This document shows, in pieces, positions 18,438 to 27,988 of a stretch of DNA of 64,000 bases. Under the pieces are notes generated by a model. The model ran no database searches, was not told the DNA's origin, and was given only the letters and a program-made list of their open reading frames with translations. Position numbers and translations under genes: made by a program. This stretch comes from Streptomyces qinzhouensis (GTDB lineage: Bacteria; Actinomycetota; Actinomycetes; Streptomycetales; Streptomycetaceae). The DNA is taken from positions 2,480,001 through 2,544,000 of the forward strand of contig NZ_CP042266.1 of assembly GCF_007856155.1 (NCBI RefSeq), in the 5' to 3' direction. Every line of letters starts with the position of its first letter. The first letter of the stretch is position 1.

Positions 18438-19704
18438 GCCCCCCGCCGAACCCTATGACTTCATCGGGATCGGGCTCGGCCCCTTCAATCTGGGTCTGGC
18501 CTGCCTCACCGAGCCCATCGAGGAGCTGAACGGGCTCTTCCTGGACTCCAAGCCCGACTTCGAATGGCATTCGGGCATGTTCCTGGAGGGCTCCCACCTC
18601 CAGACGCCGTTCATGTCGGACCTGGTCACCCTGGCCGATCCGACCTCCCCGTACTCCTTCCTCAACTATCTGAAGCAGTCCGGGCGGCTCTATCCGTTCT
18701 ACATCCGCGAGAACTTCTATCCGCTGCGGACCGAGTACAACGACTACTGCCGCTGGGCCGCGGCCCGGCTGACCAACGTCCGGTTCAGCACCACGGTCAC
18801 CCGCGTCGAGCACAACGGCGAGCTGTACGAGGTCCGCACCGAGAGCGGCGAGGTGCTGCGCGCCCGCCGGATCGTGCTCGGCACCGGCACCCCGCCGTAC
18901 ACCCCGGAGTGCTGCCGTGATCTGGGCGGCGACTTCCTCCACAACTCGGCCTACCTCCCCAACAAGGAGGCCCTCCAGGCCAAGGAGTCGATCACGCTGG
19001 TCGGCAGCGGCCAGAGCGCCGCGGAGATCTACTACGACCTGCTCTCCGAGATCGACGTCCACGGCTACCGGCTCAACTGGGTGACCCGCTCCCCGCGCTT
19101 CTTCCCGCTGGAGTACACCAAGCTGACCCTGGAGATGACCTCTCCCGAATACATCGACTACTTCCACGCCCTGCCGGAGAGCACCCGCTATCGGCTGGAA
19201 TCGCAGCAGAAGGGCCTCTTCAAGGGCATCGACGGGGATCTGATCGACGCGATCTTCGACCTGCTCTACCAGAAGAACCTCAAGGGCCCGGTCCCGACCC
19301 GGCTGCTCACCAACTCCGCCCTCAACGACGTCTCCTACGACGAGGCGTCCGGCTCCTACACCCTGGCGCTGCGCCAGGAGGAGCAGGGCAAGGAGTACGA
19401 GCTGAGCACCGAGGGCCTGATCCTGGCGACCGGCTACAAGTACGTCGTCCCCGAATTCCTCGCCCCCGTGCACGACCGCCTCCGCTGGGACGGACAGGGC
19501 CGTTTCGACGTCGCCCGCAACTACTCCGTCGACACCACCGGCCGTGAGGTCTTCCTCCAGAACGCGGGCGTGCACACGCACTCCATCACCTCACCCGACC
19601 TGGGCATGGGTGCGTACCGCAATGCCTACATCATCGGCGAGATGCTCGGTACCGAGTACTACGCCGTGGAAAAGTCCATCGCGTTCCAGGAGTTCTCCGT
19701 ATGA
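18421..19704 (+). CDS. desB: DesB, cadaverine N-hydroxylase
   Basis: This flavin-dependent monooxygenase of the lysine/ornithine N-hydroxylase family makes N-hydroxycadaverine. It has [17 protein letters not shown] (FAD motif), [18 protein letters not shown] (NADPH motif) and the C-terminal LILATGYKY signature. I prefer the TTG at 18421, giving 427 residues ([15 protein letters not shown] after the start). It has GGGAGAG a few bases upstream and begins inside the last codons of desA. An ATG at 18394 would add nine residues without a ribosome site. The stop overlaps desC by ATGA. Confidence 0.94.
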   Translation: MSTPLEPPAEPYDFIGIGLGPFNLGLACLTEPIEELNGLFLDSKPDFEWHSGMFLEGSHLQTPFMSDLVTLADPTSPYSFLNYLKQSGRLYPFYIRENFYPLRTEYNDYCRWAAARLTNVRFSTTVTRVEHNGELYEVRTESGEVLRARRIVLGTGTPPYTPECCRDLGGDFLHNSAYLPNKEALQAKESITLVGSGQSAAEIYYDLLSEIDVHGYRLNWVTRSPRFFPLEYTKLTLEMTSPEYIDYFHALPESTRYRLESQQKGLFKGIDGDLIDAIFDLLYQKNLKGPVPTRLLTNSALNDVSYDEASGSYTLALRQEEQGKEYELSTEGLILATGYKYVVPEFLAPVHDRLRWDGQGRFDVARNYSVDTTGREVFLQNAGVHTHSITSPDLGMGAYRNAYIIGEMLGTEYYAVEKSIAFQEFSV

Positions 19705-20270
19705 CCGCCCCCGATCCGCTGAGCTTCACCGTACGACCGCTCGACCCGCTCGCCGACGCACCGCTGGTGCACCGGTGGGTGACCCACCCCAAGTCCGGCT
19801 TCTGGCAGATGTCGGACTTCGACCTGGAGCAGGTCGAACGGGCGTACTCGGCGATCACGGCACACCCGCACCACCATGCCTTCATCGGGGAGACCGAGTC
19901 CGGTGACCCGGTCTTCCTGATGGAGAGCTACGACCCGGCCGAGGTCGAACTGGTGGGGCTGTACGACGCCCTGCCGGGCGACGCCGGGATGCACTTCCTG
20001 GTGGCACCGGCCGACACCCCGGTGCACGGTTTCACCCGGGCCGTGATCACGGCCGTGCTGAGGAAGCTGTTCGACGATCCCGAGACCCTGCGGGTCGTCG
20101 TCGAGCCGGACGTCCGCAACGCCGCCGTCCACGCCCTCAACGCCTACGCGGGCTTCGAGATCGCCGGCCGGATCCGCACCCCGGAGAAGGAGGCGTATCT
20201 CAGCTTCTGCACCCGGAAGGCGTTCGAGAACAGCGCCGCCATGGCGGACCGTCCGGCGGTGGGACGATGA
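19701..20270 (+). CDS. desC: DesC, N-acyltransferase of desferrioxamine biosynthesis
   Basis: This 189-residue GNAT-type acyltransferase acylates N-hydroxycadaverine with succinyl- or acetyl-CoA. The family is shared with siderophore acetyltransferases such as Iuc[32 protein letters not shown], and [21 protein letters not shown] near the acyl-CoA site. It overlaps both neighbours by 4 bp, which indicates tight translational coupling within desABCD. Confidence 0.95.
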   Translation: MTAPDPLSFTVRPLDPLADAPLVHRWVTHPKSGFWQMSDFDLEQVERAYSAITAHPHHHAFIGETESGDPVFLMESYDPAEVELVGLYDALPGDAGMHFLVAPADTPVHGFTRAVITAVLRKLFDDPETLRVVVEPDVRNAAVHALNAYAGFEIAGRIRTPEKEAYLSFCTRKAFENSAAMADRPAVGR

Positions 20271-22045
20271 CCGCCGACGCCGTCGCCCATCTGACGCCCG
20301 GACTGTGGGAGCGGGCCAACCGGCTCCTGGTCCGCAAGGCGCTGTCGGAGTTCGCCCATGAGCGGCTGCTGACGCCCGAGCCGCTGGACGAGGCGGGCAC
20401 CTACCGCGTCCTCGCCGACGACGGGACCGTCGAGTACCGCTTCACCGCCCGGCTGCGGGCGCTGGACCACTGGGACATCGCCGAGGAGTCCATGGTCCGC
20501 AGCCGCGCCGGGGAACTCCTGCCGCTGGACGCCACCGATCTCTGTATCGAGCTGCGGGCGGCGCTGGGGCTGAGCGATACCGTCCTGCCGGTGTATCTGG
20601 AGGAGATCTCCGCCACCCTGGCGGGGACCGCCTACAAGCTGAGCCGGGAGCCCGTCTCCTCGGCGGAGTTGACCCGGGCCGGTTTCCAGGCCGTCGAGAC
20701 CGGGATGACCGAGGGCCACCCCTGTTTCGTCGCCAACAACGGACGGCTCGGCTTCGGGGTTCACGAGTTCCATTCGTACGCGCCGGAGGCGGCGAGCCCG
20801 GTCCGGCTGATCTGGCTGGCCGCCCACCGCGAGCGGACCACGTTCACCTCCGGTGCCGACCTCGACTACGAGACCCTGGTCCGCGAGGAGCTGGGCGAGG
20901 AGACCCTCGCCCGGTTCGCGGCCCTGCTCACCGGGCAGGGGCTCGACCCGGACGACTACTATCTGCTGCCCGTCCACCCGTGGCAGTGGTGGAACAAGCT
21001 CTCCGTCACCTTCGCGGCCGAGGTCGCCGAGCGGCGTCTGGTCTTCCTCGGTCCGGGCGACGACGAGTATCTGGCCCAGCAGTCGATCCGGACCTTCTTC
21101 AACACCACCGCCCCGCACAAGCACTATGTGAAAACGGCCCTGTCCGTCCTCAACATGGGCTTTATGCGCGGCCTCTCAGCGGCCTATATGGAAGCCACCC
21201 CCGCGATCAACGACTGGCTGGCCGGGCTGATCGAGCAGGACCCGGTGCTCAAGGAGGCCGGCTTCTCGATCATCCGGGAGCACGCGGCGATCGGCTACCG
21301 CCACCGCCAGTACGAGCTGGCCACCGACCGCTACTCGCCCTACCGCAAAATGCTCGCGGCACTGTGGCGGGAGAGCCCGGTGCCGTCGCTGGGCCCGGGC
21401 GAGAGCCTGGCGACCATGGCGTCCCTGCTCCATATCGACCGGGACGGTGCGTCCTTCGCCGGTGCCCTGATCGACGCCTCGGGACTGTCGCCCGCCGACT
21501 GGCTGCGGGACTATCTGCGCGCCTATCTCGTCCCCGTACTGCACAGCTTCTACGCGTACGACCTGGCCTATATGCCCCACGGCGAGAATGTGATCCTCGT
21601 CCTCGGCGCCGACGGCACGGTCCAGCGGGCGATCTTCAAGGACATCGCGGAGGAGATCGTGGTCATGGACCCCGACGCGGTCCTGCCGCCCGCCGTGGAG
21701 CGCGTCCGGGCCGAGATCCCGGACGATATGAAGCTGCTGTCGGTCTTCACCGACGTCTTCGACTGCTTCTTCCGCTTCCTGTCGGCGGCGCTGGCCGCCG
21801 AGGGCCGGATGGACGAGGACGCCTTCTGGGCGGCGGTGGCCGACTGCGCACGGGAGTACCAGGCGTCCGTACCGCATCTGGCGGACCGGTTCGCCGAGTA
21901 CGACCTGTTCGCACCCGAGTTCGCGCTCTCCTGCCTCAACCGGCTCCAGCTGCGGAACAACCGGCAGATGGTCGATCTCGCGGACCCGTCCGCCGCACTC
22001 CAGCTCATCGGCACCCTCCGCAACCCGCTGGGGGCTGTCACGTAA
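20267..22045 (+). CDS. desD: DesD, NRPS-independent siderophore synthetase
   Basis: This 592-residue ATP-dependent synthetase of the IucA/IucC family oligomerises and cyclises the hydroxamate building blocks into desferrioxamines. The family marks are EGHPCFVANNGRLGFGVHE and LLPVHPWQWWNKL. SIRTFFNTTAPHKHYVKTAL and AYMPHGENVILVLG lie around the active site. It is the last gene of the operon, and two strong hairpins follow it. No receptor or exporter gene adjoins it. Confidence 0.96.
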   Translation: MTADAVAHLTPGLWERANRLLVRKALSEFAHERLLTPEPLDEAGTYRVLADDGTVEYRFTARLRALDHWDIAEESMVRSRAGELLPLDATDLCIELRAALGLSDTVLPVYLEEISATLAGTAYKLSREPVSSAELTRAGFQAVETGMTEGHPCFVANNGRLGFGVHEFHSYAPEAASPVRLIWLAAHRERTTFTSGADLDYETLVREELGEETLARFAALLTGQGLDPDDYYLLPVHPWQWWNKLSVTFAAEVAERRLVFLGPGDDEYLAQQSIRTFFNTTAPHKHYVKTALSVLNMGFMRGLSAAYMEATPAINDWLAGLIEQDPVLKEAGFSIIREHAAIGYRHRQYELATDRYSPYRKMLAALWRESPVPSLGPGESLATMASLLHIDRDGASFAGALIDASGLSPADWLRDYLRAYLVPVLHSFYAYDLAYMPHGENVILVLGADGTVQRAIFKDIAEEIVVMDPDAVLPPAVERVRAEIPDDMKLLSVFTDVFDCFFRFLSAALAAEGRMDEDAFWAAVADCAREYQASVPHLADRFAEYDLFAPEFALSCLNRLQLRNNRQMVDLADPSAALQLIGTLRNPLGAVT

Positions 22046-22248
22046 TCCCAGGCGGGCGCACGACGACAGCTACGGCACTCCCCCTGGGCCTTCGGCCCGG
22101 GAGGTACCCCCTCGCTGCGTTGTCGAGACAACCGAATACATCCAGTATGCGAATGTCCCTCCGCCTTGCGATGCACCGCATCTGACGCCGCGCGCTGATC
22201 CACCCGGGATTACGGGACAGCCCCGGCCGCCACGCCGGCCCCCTGAGC
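22046..22248. other. Intergenic region downstream of desD
   Basis: No gene is seen. TGGGCCTTCGGCCCGGGAGG near 22083 forms a small hairpin. The stretch 22110-22220, with CCTTGCGATGCACCGCATCT, looks like a conserved Streptomyces intergenic sequence, but I cannot assign a function. Confidence 0.4.
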
Positions 22249-22340
22249 GGACGGGCATCCCCCGAACACGGTCCCTCGGGGGGTGCCCGTCCTTTCCCCG
22301 TTGGGTCCGTACGGCCCGGGAGGCCGTACGGACCCAACGG
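22249..22340. terminator. Double hairpin between convergent desD and hexosaminidase genes
   Basis: The first hairpin pairs GGACGGGCATCCCCCGA (22249-22265) with 22276-22292, 17 bp with one G-U, followed by TTT. The second is perfect: CCGTTGGGTCCGTACGGCC (22298-22316) pairs over 19 bp with 22322-22340 around a 5-nt loop. Placed between convergent genes, they should terminate transcription from both sides. Confidence 0.85.
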
Positions 22341-22347
22341 CACATGG

Positions 22348-24009
22348 TCAGTTCTTCGGCCAGGCCACCGTCGGGGAGCGGTGGAAGGCGATGCCCAGTG
22401 CGGACATCCGCCCGGCCTGCGCCGCCAGCCTCGGCTCGTACTCCGCCCAGGGGATGCCCCCGCCGGACCAGCCCTTCTCCGCCACGCCGAGCAGCCTCGG
22501 GAAGGCCATCTGTTCCAGTTGCGCGCTGTTGACCAGCGTCTCCGTCCATATCGGGGCCTCGACCCCGAGGACCGCCTCGTCCGGTATGCCGTCGTCTTCC
22601 AGGTACCGGGCGGGGTCCCAGTCGTAGGAGCGGTCGACCTCGATCCGGCCCGCCCAGGAGAGCCCCAGCGGATGCCGGTAGGTGTACTGCATATCCAGAT
22701 AGACCCGGTCGGCCGGGGAGAGGATCAGCTTCGTCCCCTTCTTCACGGCCTCGGCGACCCGCTTCCGCTCCCCCTTCTCCGTCCGGTCCGTGCCCCAGTA
22801 CTGGGCGGTCACCTTCTCGTCGGCCCCGGCGCCGGTGATCTCGTGCCAGGCGATCACCTTCTTGCCGTGCCGGGCGACGATCTCGCGCACCCGGTCCATG
22901 AAGATGCGGTAGTCCTTCTTACTGGTGCTGTCGGCCTCGTCCCCGCCGATGTGGAGGTACTCGCCGGGGGTCATCGCGGCCAGTTCCCGGATGACGTCGT
23001 CCACGAAGTCGTACGTCTTCTCCTTGCCGACGCACAGCGAGCTGAATCCGGTGTCGAGACCGGTGTGGACGGGATCGCGGAAGCCGTTGCAGCTCAGGTC
23101 GGGATAGGCGGCGAGGGCCGCCGCCGTATGACCCGGCAGACCGATCTCGGGGATCACGTCCATATGACGGCTCGCCGCGTACGCCACGAGCTCCCGGTAC
23201 TGCGCCTTGGTGTAGAAGCCGCCCTTGCCGCCGCCGACGGCGGTGGCCCCGCCGACAGTGGTCAGCTTCGGCCAGGAGTCGATCGTGATCCGCCAGCCCT
23301 GGTCGTCGGTGAGATGAAGATGCATCTTGTTGATCTTGTAGAGGGCGAGCTGGTCGATGTACCGCTTGACCTGGTCCACCGTGAAGAAGTGCCGGGCGAC
23401 ATCGAGCATCGCGCCGCGGTAGGCGTACCGGGGGGTATCGGTGATCGTGCCGCCGGGAACCCGCCAGACACCGGTCTGCCGGGTGTCCTTCTCCACCGCG
23501 GCCGGAAGCAGCTGCCGCAGGGTCTGGACCCCCCGGAAGAGCCCGGCGGGCTCCCGGGCCACCACGGAGACCGTGGTCCACGACGACGTCAGACGGTAGC
23601 CCTCGGCACCCAGCGCCCGCTGGGCCGGGTCCAGCCGCAACTGGATACCGTCACTGCCCGCCCCGGGGGTCACGGGCAGCCGATACCCGGTGGACGGCCG
23701 GAGGATCGCGGCCAGATAGTCGCCGACGGCACGGACGGCGGGCCGGTCGTCGATCCGGATCGCGGCACCGGGCGCGAGCGTGTACCCGGGGCCGGAGGGG
23801 CTCACGGAGGCGGGGGCGGGCACCACATTCCCCAGCGGCGCGGAAGAGACCGGCGGGCGGCGGGACTGCTCCCCGCCGGAACCGGCGTCTCCCCCACCGC
23901 CCAGACACCCCGTGGCCGCCACGGCGACGAGGAGCAGCGCGCCGAGCAGGCGCGGCCCGGGGCTGCGTGGGGCCCGGAGGGGGCCGGGACGGGGTCGGAG
24001 CAGTCGCAC
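22348..24009 (-). CDS. Beta-N-acetylhexosaminidase, GH20 lipoprotein
   Basis: The enzyme is 553 residues from the GTG at 24009, with GAAGGGA upstream. An Arg-rich n-region and hydrophobic LLGALLLVAVAATGC form a lipoprotein signal peptide with Cys as the lipidation site, so the enzyme is anchored outside the membrane. A GH20b-like N-terminal domain precedes the (beta/alpha)8 catalytic domain with LHLTDDQGWRI and the catalytic Asp-Glu pair in YLHIGGDEADS. It should release N-acetylglucosamine from chitin or peptidoglycan fragments. An upstream extension of the frame to 24174 lacks any signal features. GlmS lies nearby, and a chitinase at the window end would supply chito-oligomers. Confidence 0.92.
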   Translation of the reverse strand: MRLLRPRPGPLRAPRSPGPRLLGALLLVAVAATGCLGGGGDAGSGGEQSRRPPVSSAPLGNVVPAPASVSPSGPGYTLAPGAAIRIDDRPAVRAVGDYLAAILRPSTGYRLPVTPGAGSDGIQLRLDPAQRALGAEGYRLTSSWTTVSVVAREPAGLFRGVQTLRQLLPAAVEKDTRQTGVWRVPGGTITDTPRYAYRGAMLDVARHFFTVDQVKRYIDQLALYKINKMHLHLTDDQGWRITIDSWPKLTTVGGATAVGGGKGGFYTKAQYRELVAYAASRHMDVIPEIGLPGHTAAALAAYPDLSCNGFRDPVHTGLDTGFSSLCVGKEKTYDFVDDVIRELAAMTPGEYLHIGGDEADSTSKKDYRIFMDRVREIVARHGKKVIAWHEITGAGADEKVTAQYWGTDRTEKGERKRVAEAVKKGTKLILSPADRVYLDMQYTYRHPLGLSWAGRIEVDRSYDWDPARYLEDDGIPDEAVLGVEAPIWTETLVNSAQLEQMAFPRLLGVAEKGWSGGGIPWAEYEPRLAAQAGRMSALGIAFHRSPTVAWPKN

Positions 24010-24200
24010 GGGAGTTCCCTTCAACGGGCGTCGTACGCGCCATGGTCGCGCAGCCTGCCGAATCCGGTCCAGACCTCTGGCCGGCCTGTGGATAACTCCG
24101 CGGGGCCGGGGCGCCGGGCCGCGCCCCACGGCCCGAACCGCCCTGCCCCGCCAGGGGATCCGGCCCGACCGCACGGTGACGGGAATGAAAGGATCGGCCC

Positions 24201-25070
24201 ATGGCGGAAATCATTCAAAAGGACGGGACCTGGAGCTTCGACGGGGACTCCGTGCGCATCGTGCCCGGCTCCGACAAGGGTGTCGGCGTGCTGCGCCAGG
24301 CCCTCGGGGAGCTGAATGTGCCGCTGGAGGCCATCGCCGGGGTGTCCTACGAGCCGGGGCGGAAGTCCGGGCGGCTGCGGCTGCGGCTGCGCGGCGGCGC
24401 CGATCCGCTGCTCCAGCTCGCCGGCGGCCGTCTCAAGGAGAGCTGGGACCCCTATGCCCTCAGTGTCGAGGCGGACCGCGCCGGGGTGGCCGAGTACTTC
24501 GTGGACGAGGTCCGCAACGCCCTGCTGATCGAACAGATCGGCACCGATCAGGTCGACCGCTATCTGATGCCGGGGCCCTCGATCCCGGTCACCGCGTCGG
24601 CGGGCGACGGCACGGCCGAGTTCGACGGCGACCAGATCCGGCTCTCGTGGAACTGGAAGACCGAGGACGCCAAGGCCTCCGGCGGGCCGCGCACCATCAG
24701 TATCGGGGATGTCGAGGGCGTGGACTGGCTGCCGGCCGCCACCCTGGAGAGCGGCTACCTCCGCTTCACCGTGGCAAGGATCAGCTCCTCCGCACCGGCC
24801 AAGCACGATCCGCACGCCATCGACCTGTGGGGCTTCCGGAAGGACCCCCTGATGGGTCTGGTGGGCGCCGCCGTGGTGGCAAGGCTGCCGCATCCGTACG
24901 CCCCCAAGGCATCCGCGGCTCCCGAGTTGCCCCCGGCCGGGACCGCCCCGGCGGAGGATCACGACACCCTGCTGCGGCGGCTCCGGGAGCTGGGCGAACT
25001 GCACCGCTCGGGCATCCTCACCGACGAGGAGTTCAGCACCGCCAAACAGGCCGTACTGAAGCGCCTCTGA
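24201..25070 (+). CDS. DUF4429 domain protein with C-terminal SHOCT domain
   Basis: This 289-residue soluble protein has two similar beta-rich DUF4429 halves: TWSFDGDSVRIVPGSDKGVG with RKSGRLRLRLRGGADPLLQL, then TAEFDGDQIRLSWNWKTE with LESGYLRFTVAR. It ends with a short oligomerisation/C-terminal (SHOCT) helix pair, LLRRLRELGELHRSGILTDE and EFSTAKQAVLKRL. The start has AAAGGA at good spacing and faces away from the hexosaminidase. Molecular role is unknown; the SHOCT tail suggests self-association. An 11-bp tandem repeat begins right at its stop codon. Confidence 0.85.
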   Translation: MAEIIQKDGTWSFDGDSVRIVPGSDKGVGVLRQALGELNVPLEAIAGVSYEPGRKSGRLRLRLRGGADPLLQLAGGRLKESWDPYALSVEADRAGVAEYFVDEVRNALLIEQIGTDQVDRYLMPGPSIPVTASAGDGTAEFDGDQIRLSWNWKTEDAKASGGPRTISIGDVEGVDWLPAATLESGYLRFTVARISSSAPAKHDPHAIDLWGFRKDPLMGLVGAAVVARLPHPYAPKASAAPELPPAGTAPAEDHDTLLRRLRELGELHRSGILTDEEFSTAKQAVLKRL

Positions 25071-25249
25071 GCCCCTTCCCGGCCCCTTCCCGGCCCCTTC
25101 CCGACCGCTGACCGACCGCTGACCGACCCCTTCCCAGCACCTTGCCGACACCTCTGACCGGCCACCGACCAGCCACCGACCAGCCTCCGACCAGCCACCG
25201 ACCAGCCACCGACCAGCCTCCGACCGGCCTCTGACCGGCCTCCGACCGG
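25071..25249. repeat. Minisatellite of about sixteen 11-bp units
   Basis: From 25071 the sequence repeats with an 11-bp period: three GCCCCTTCCCG units (25071-25103), two ACCGCTGACCG units (25104-25125), two divergent units to 25147, a 3-bp phase shift, then nine CCWCYGACCRG units (25151-25249). It starts directly after the DUF4429 stop. Because 33 bp equals 11 codons, it creates long artificial open frames on the minus strand. Confidence 0.93.
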
Positions 25250-25260
25250 AGGCAGCCGGG

Positions 25261-25290
25261 GAATCCTGCCCGAAATCGGGCAGGATTCTT
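25261..25290 (+). terminator. Intrinsic terminator after the DUF4429 gene
   Basis: GAATCCTGCCCGA (25261-25273) pairs perfectly with 25276-25288 over 13 bp and is followed by TT. It lies just after the minisatellite and before the next gene. Confidence 0.8.
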
Positions 25291-25323
25291 GCATTCGAAG
25301 GCATCGGCCCGCAGTATCGACGG

Positions 25324-25647
25324 GTGCTCGAACACCGCCGGACCGGTCGTCCCTCATCCTCCGCGTCGCCACCCTCACACCCCGCGCACGCGCACGACGA
25401 CCTCGTCGACCATCTGGTCCGCTCCACCGCGCTCCCGCGCGGCGAGGCGGTCCGGGTCGTCCTCGACGTACTGGCGTACTTCGACGAGAAGACAGAGATC
25501 TACGTCCGCCGCCGCCACCGGGAACTCCAGTCGGGCGGACTGGCGAACACCGAGATCTTCGAGCGGATCGCGGCCGAACTGCCGCACCGCGCGGTGGCAC
25601 CGCCGGAACTGTCGCTCCGGCAACTGCGCCGCATGATCTACGGCTGA
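25324..25647 (+). CDS. Conserved small protein upstream of glmS
   Basis: This predicted protein is 107 residues, starting at GTG. After a variable first 22 residues it reads HDDLVDHLVRSTALPRGEA, VRVVLDVLAYFDEKTE, YVRRRHRELQSGGLANTEIF and AELPHRAVAPPELSLRQLRR, a pattern I recall as a conserved Streptomyces small protein at this locus. It looks like a soluble helical protein; no catalytic motif is visible. No clear ribosome site precedes the GTG, so the true start may differ. It ends 37 bp before glmS and may be cotranscribed with it. Confidence 0.65.
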   Translation: MLEHRRTGRPSSSASPPSHPAHAHDDLVDHLVRSTALPRGEAVRVVLDVLAYFDEKTEIYVRRRHRELQSGGLANTEIFERIAAELPHRAVAPPELSLRQLRRMIYG

Positions 25648-25684
25648 CGGACGATCTCTCACCTACGGAGGGGCAAGAACCTTT

Positions 25685-27502
25685 ATGTGCGGAATTGTCG
25701 GATACATCGGTAAGCGTGATGTGGCACCCCTGCTGCTGGAGGGTCTCCAGCGGCTGGAGTACCGGGGCTACGACTCCGCGGGCATCGTGATCACCGGCCC
25801 CAAGGGCGGTGGCCTCAAGCTGGTCAAGGCCAAGGGCCGGGTCCGCGATCTGGAGGCCCGGGTCCCCAAGCGGTTCGCCGGGACCACCGGGATCGCCCAC
25901 ACCCGCTGGGCCACCCACGGCGCGCCGAGCGACGAGAACGCCCACCCCCACCTCTCGGCCGACGAGAAGGTCGCCGTCGTCCACAACGGCATCATCGACA
26001 ACGCCTCCGACCTGCGCGCCAGGCTGGAGGCCGACGGTGTGGTCTTCGCCTCCGAGACCGACACCGAGGTCCTCACCCATCTGATCGCCCGCTCCGCGGC
26101 CGAGACGCTGGAGGAGAAGGTCCGCCACGCCCTGAAGGTGGTCGAGGGCACCTACGGCATCGCCGTGATGCACGCCGACTTCACCGACCGGATCGTGGTC
26201 GCCCGCAACGGCTCCCCCGTCGTCCTCGGCATCGGCGAGAAGGAGATGTTCGTCGCCTCCGACGTCTCCGCCCTGGTCACCCACACCCGCCAGATCGTCA
26301 CCCTCGACGACGGCGAGATGGCCACCCTCAAGGCCGACGACTTCCGGACCTACACCACCGAGGGGTCCACCACGACGGCGACGCCGACCACCGTGGAGTG
26401 GGAGGCCGAGTCGTACGACATGGGCGGCCACGACACGTATATGCACAAGGAGATCAGCGAGCAGTCCGACGCGGTCGACCGGGTGCTGCGCGGCCGAATC
26501 GACGACCGGTTCTCCACCGTGCACCTGGGCGGCCTCAACCTCGACGCCCGCGAGGCCCGCTCCATCCGCCGGGTCAAGATCCTCGGCTGCGGCACCTCGT
26601 ACCACGCGGGCATGATCGGCGCCGGACTGATCGAATCGCTGGCCCGGATCCCCGCGGACGCCGAACCCGCCTCCGAGTTCCGCTACCGCAACCCGGTCGT
26701 CGACCCCGACACCCTCTACATCGCCGTCTCGCAGTCCGGCGAGACCTATGACGTCCTGGCCGCCGTCCAGGAGCTGAAGCGCAAGGGCGCCCGGGTGCTC
26801 GGTGTGGTCAACGTGGTCGGCTCGGCGATCGCCCGGGAGGCCGACGGCGGCGTCTACGTCCACGCGGGCCCCGAGGTCTGTGTGGTCTCCACCAAGTGCT
26901 TCACCAACACCGTCGTCGCCTTCGCGCTGCTCGCGCTGCACCTCGGCCGGATCCGTGATCTCTCGGTATCCGAGGGCAAGCGGATCATCGAGGGGCTGCG
27001 CAGGCTGCCGGAGCAGATCACGGAGATCCTCCAGGCCGAGGACGACATCAAGAAGCTGGCCGAGGAGTACGCGGGCGCCCAGTCGATGATGTTCATCGGA
27101 CGGGTACGCGGCTATCCGGTGGCGCTGGAGGCTTCGCTGAAGCTCAAGGAGATCTCGTACATCCACGCCGAGGCCTACCCGGCGTCCGAGCTGAAGCACG
27201 GTCCGCTGGCGCTGATCGAGCCCGCGCTGCCGACGGTCGCGATCGTCCCCGACGACGATCTGCTGGAGAAGAACCGCGCCGCGCTGGAGGAGATCAAGGC
27301 CCGCAGCGGCCGGATCCTGGCCGTCGCCCACCGGGAGCAGGAGAAGGCCGATCACACGATCGTCGTCCCGAAGAACGAGAACGAGCTGGACCCGATCCTG
27401 ATGGGCATCCCGCTCCAGCTCTTCGCCTACCACACGGCCCTGGCCATGGGCCGGGACATCGACAAGCCGCGCAACCTGGCGAAGTCCGTCACCGTGGAGT
27501 GA
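25685..27502 (+). CDS. glmS: Glutamine--fructose-6-phosphate aminotransferase (isomerizing)
   Basis: This 605-residue enzyme makes glucosamine-6-phosphate, the entry to UDP-GlcNAc and cell-wall synthesis. The N-terminal glutaminase domain begins MCGIVGYIG with the Cys2 nucleophile exposed after Met removal, then HTRWATHGAPSDENAHPH. Two SIS sugar-isomerase domains follow (VKILGCGTSYHAGMIGAGLI and MMFIGRVRGYPVALEASLKL), ending in DKPRNLAKSVTVE. GGAGGGG lies upstream, and a strong hairpin follows. From memory this corresponds to the second GlmS (GlmS2) locus of S. coelicolor. Confidence 0.96.
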   Translation: MCGIVGYIGKRDVAPLLLEGLQRLEYRGYDSAGIVITGPKGGGLKLVKAKGRVRDLEARVPKRFAGTTGIAHTRWATHGAPSDENAHPHLSADEKVAVVHNGIIDNASDLRARLEADGVVFASETDTEVLTHLIARSAAETLEEKVRHALKVVEGTYGIAVMHADFTDRIVVARNGSPVVLGIGEKEMFVASDVSALVTHTRQIVTLDDGEMATLKADDFRTYTTEGSTTTATPTTVEWEAESYDMGGHDTYMHKEISEQSDAVDRVLRGRIDDRFSTVHLGGLNLDAREARSIRRVKILGCGTSYHAGMIGAGLIESLARIPADAEPASEFRYRNPVVDPDTLYIAVSQSGETYDVLAAVQELKRKGARVLGVVNVVGSAIAREADGGVYVHAGPEVCVVSTKCFTNTVVAFALLALHLGRIRDLSVSEGKRIIEGLRRLPEQITEILQAEDDIKKLAEEYAGAQSMMFIGRVRGYPVALEASLKLKEISYIHAEAYPASELKHGPLALIEPALPTVAIVPDDDLLEKNRAALEEIKARSGRILAVAHREQEKADHTIVVPKNENELDPILMGIPLQLFAYHTALAMGRDIDKPRNLAKSVTVE

Positions 27503-27522
27503 CCCACGGCGGGTAATCCGCG

Positions 27523-27560
27523 GATACGGGCCCGGCGCCGCCCGGCGCCGGGCCCGTATC
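27523..27560 (+). terminator. Intrinsic terminator after glmS
   Basis: GATACGGGCCCGGCGCC (27523-27539) pairs perfectly over 17 bp with 27544-27560 around a 4-nt loop, 20 bp past the glmS stop. Confidence 0.85.
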
Positions 27561-27988
27561 CCGTCTCAGCACGGCCGTTCCCCCGCGTGTCGCCGCCGAG
27601 TCACGCGGGGGAAGGCACCGGCCGGTACGGCATACCGCCCGGCCGTACCCGCTCGGCTCGCGGCCGTCACTCCGCGGCCGGCGGGACGCCCCGAGAAGGT
27701 CGGCCACTCGGCGAGTGCGGAGGTCGTACGCGCCATTCCTGAGCCGATGCGGTACGTCGCGGGGCGGGGTGCCGGACAGCGGATACCGGCGAACACCTCC
27801 GGCCCGGCCGCCCGTTATATGCCCTTCCCGAGCGCACAAAGCACCTCGGAACGGCCATCGATTTCCGCCGACTCCCCCGCACGGTGGCCGAGTTGGACGC
27901 CCCGGCACCATGCGTCCCGCGTGTCACGGACAGCACGGGCAGCACGAGCACGGAGAGGTACGGAGCGGAGGATGTACGGAGCCGGGCG
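27561..27988. other. Intergenic region between glmS terminator and universal stress gene
   Basis: About 430 bp show no reading frame with recognisable protein character. The frames present are Arg/Pro/Ser-rich in all phases. It receives converging transcription from glmS and the stress-protein gene. Confidence 0.5.

Noticed and set aside
25071..25249. Possible CRISPR array
   Set aside because: The unit is 11 bp with no spacers of constant length and no cas genes nearby; it is a plain tandem repeat.
24959..27433. Long minus-strand open frame with Gly-Trp-Ser repeats
   Set aside because: It is antisense to glmS and its repeats come from the 11-bp minisatellite, which repeats in frame every 33 bp. 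There are no protein features.
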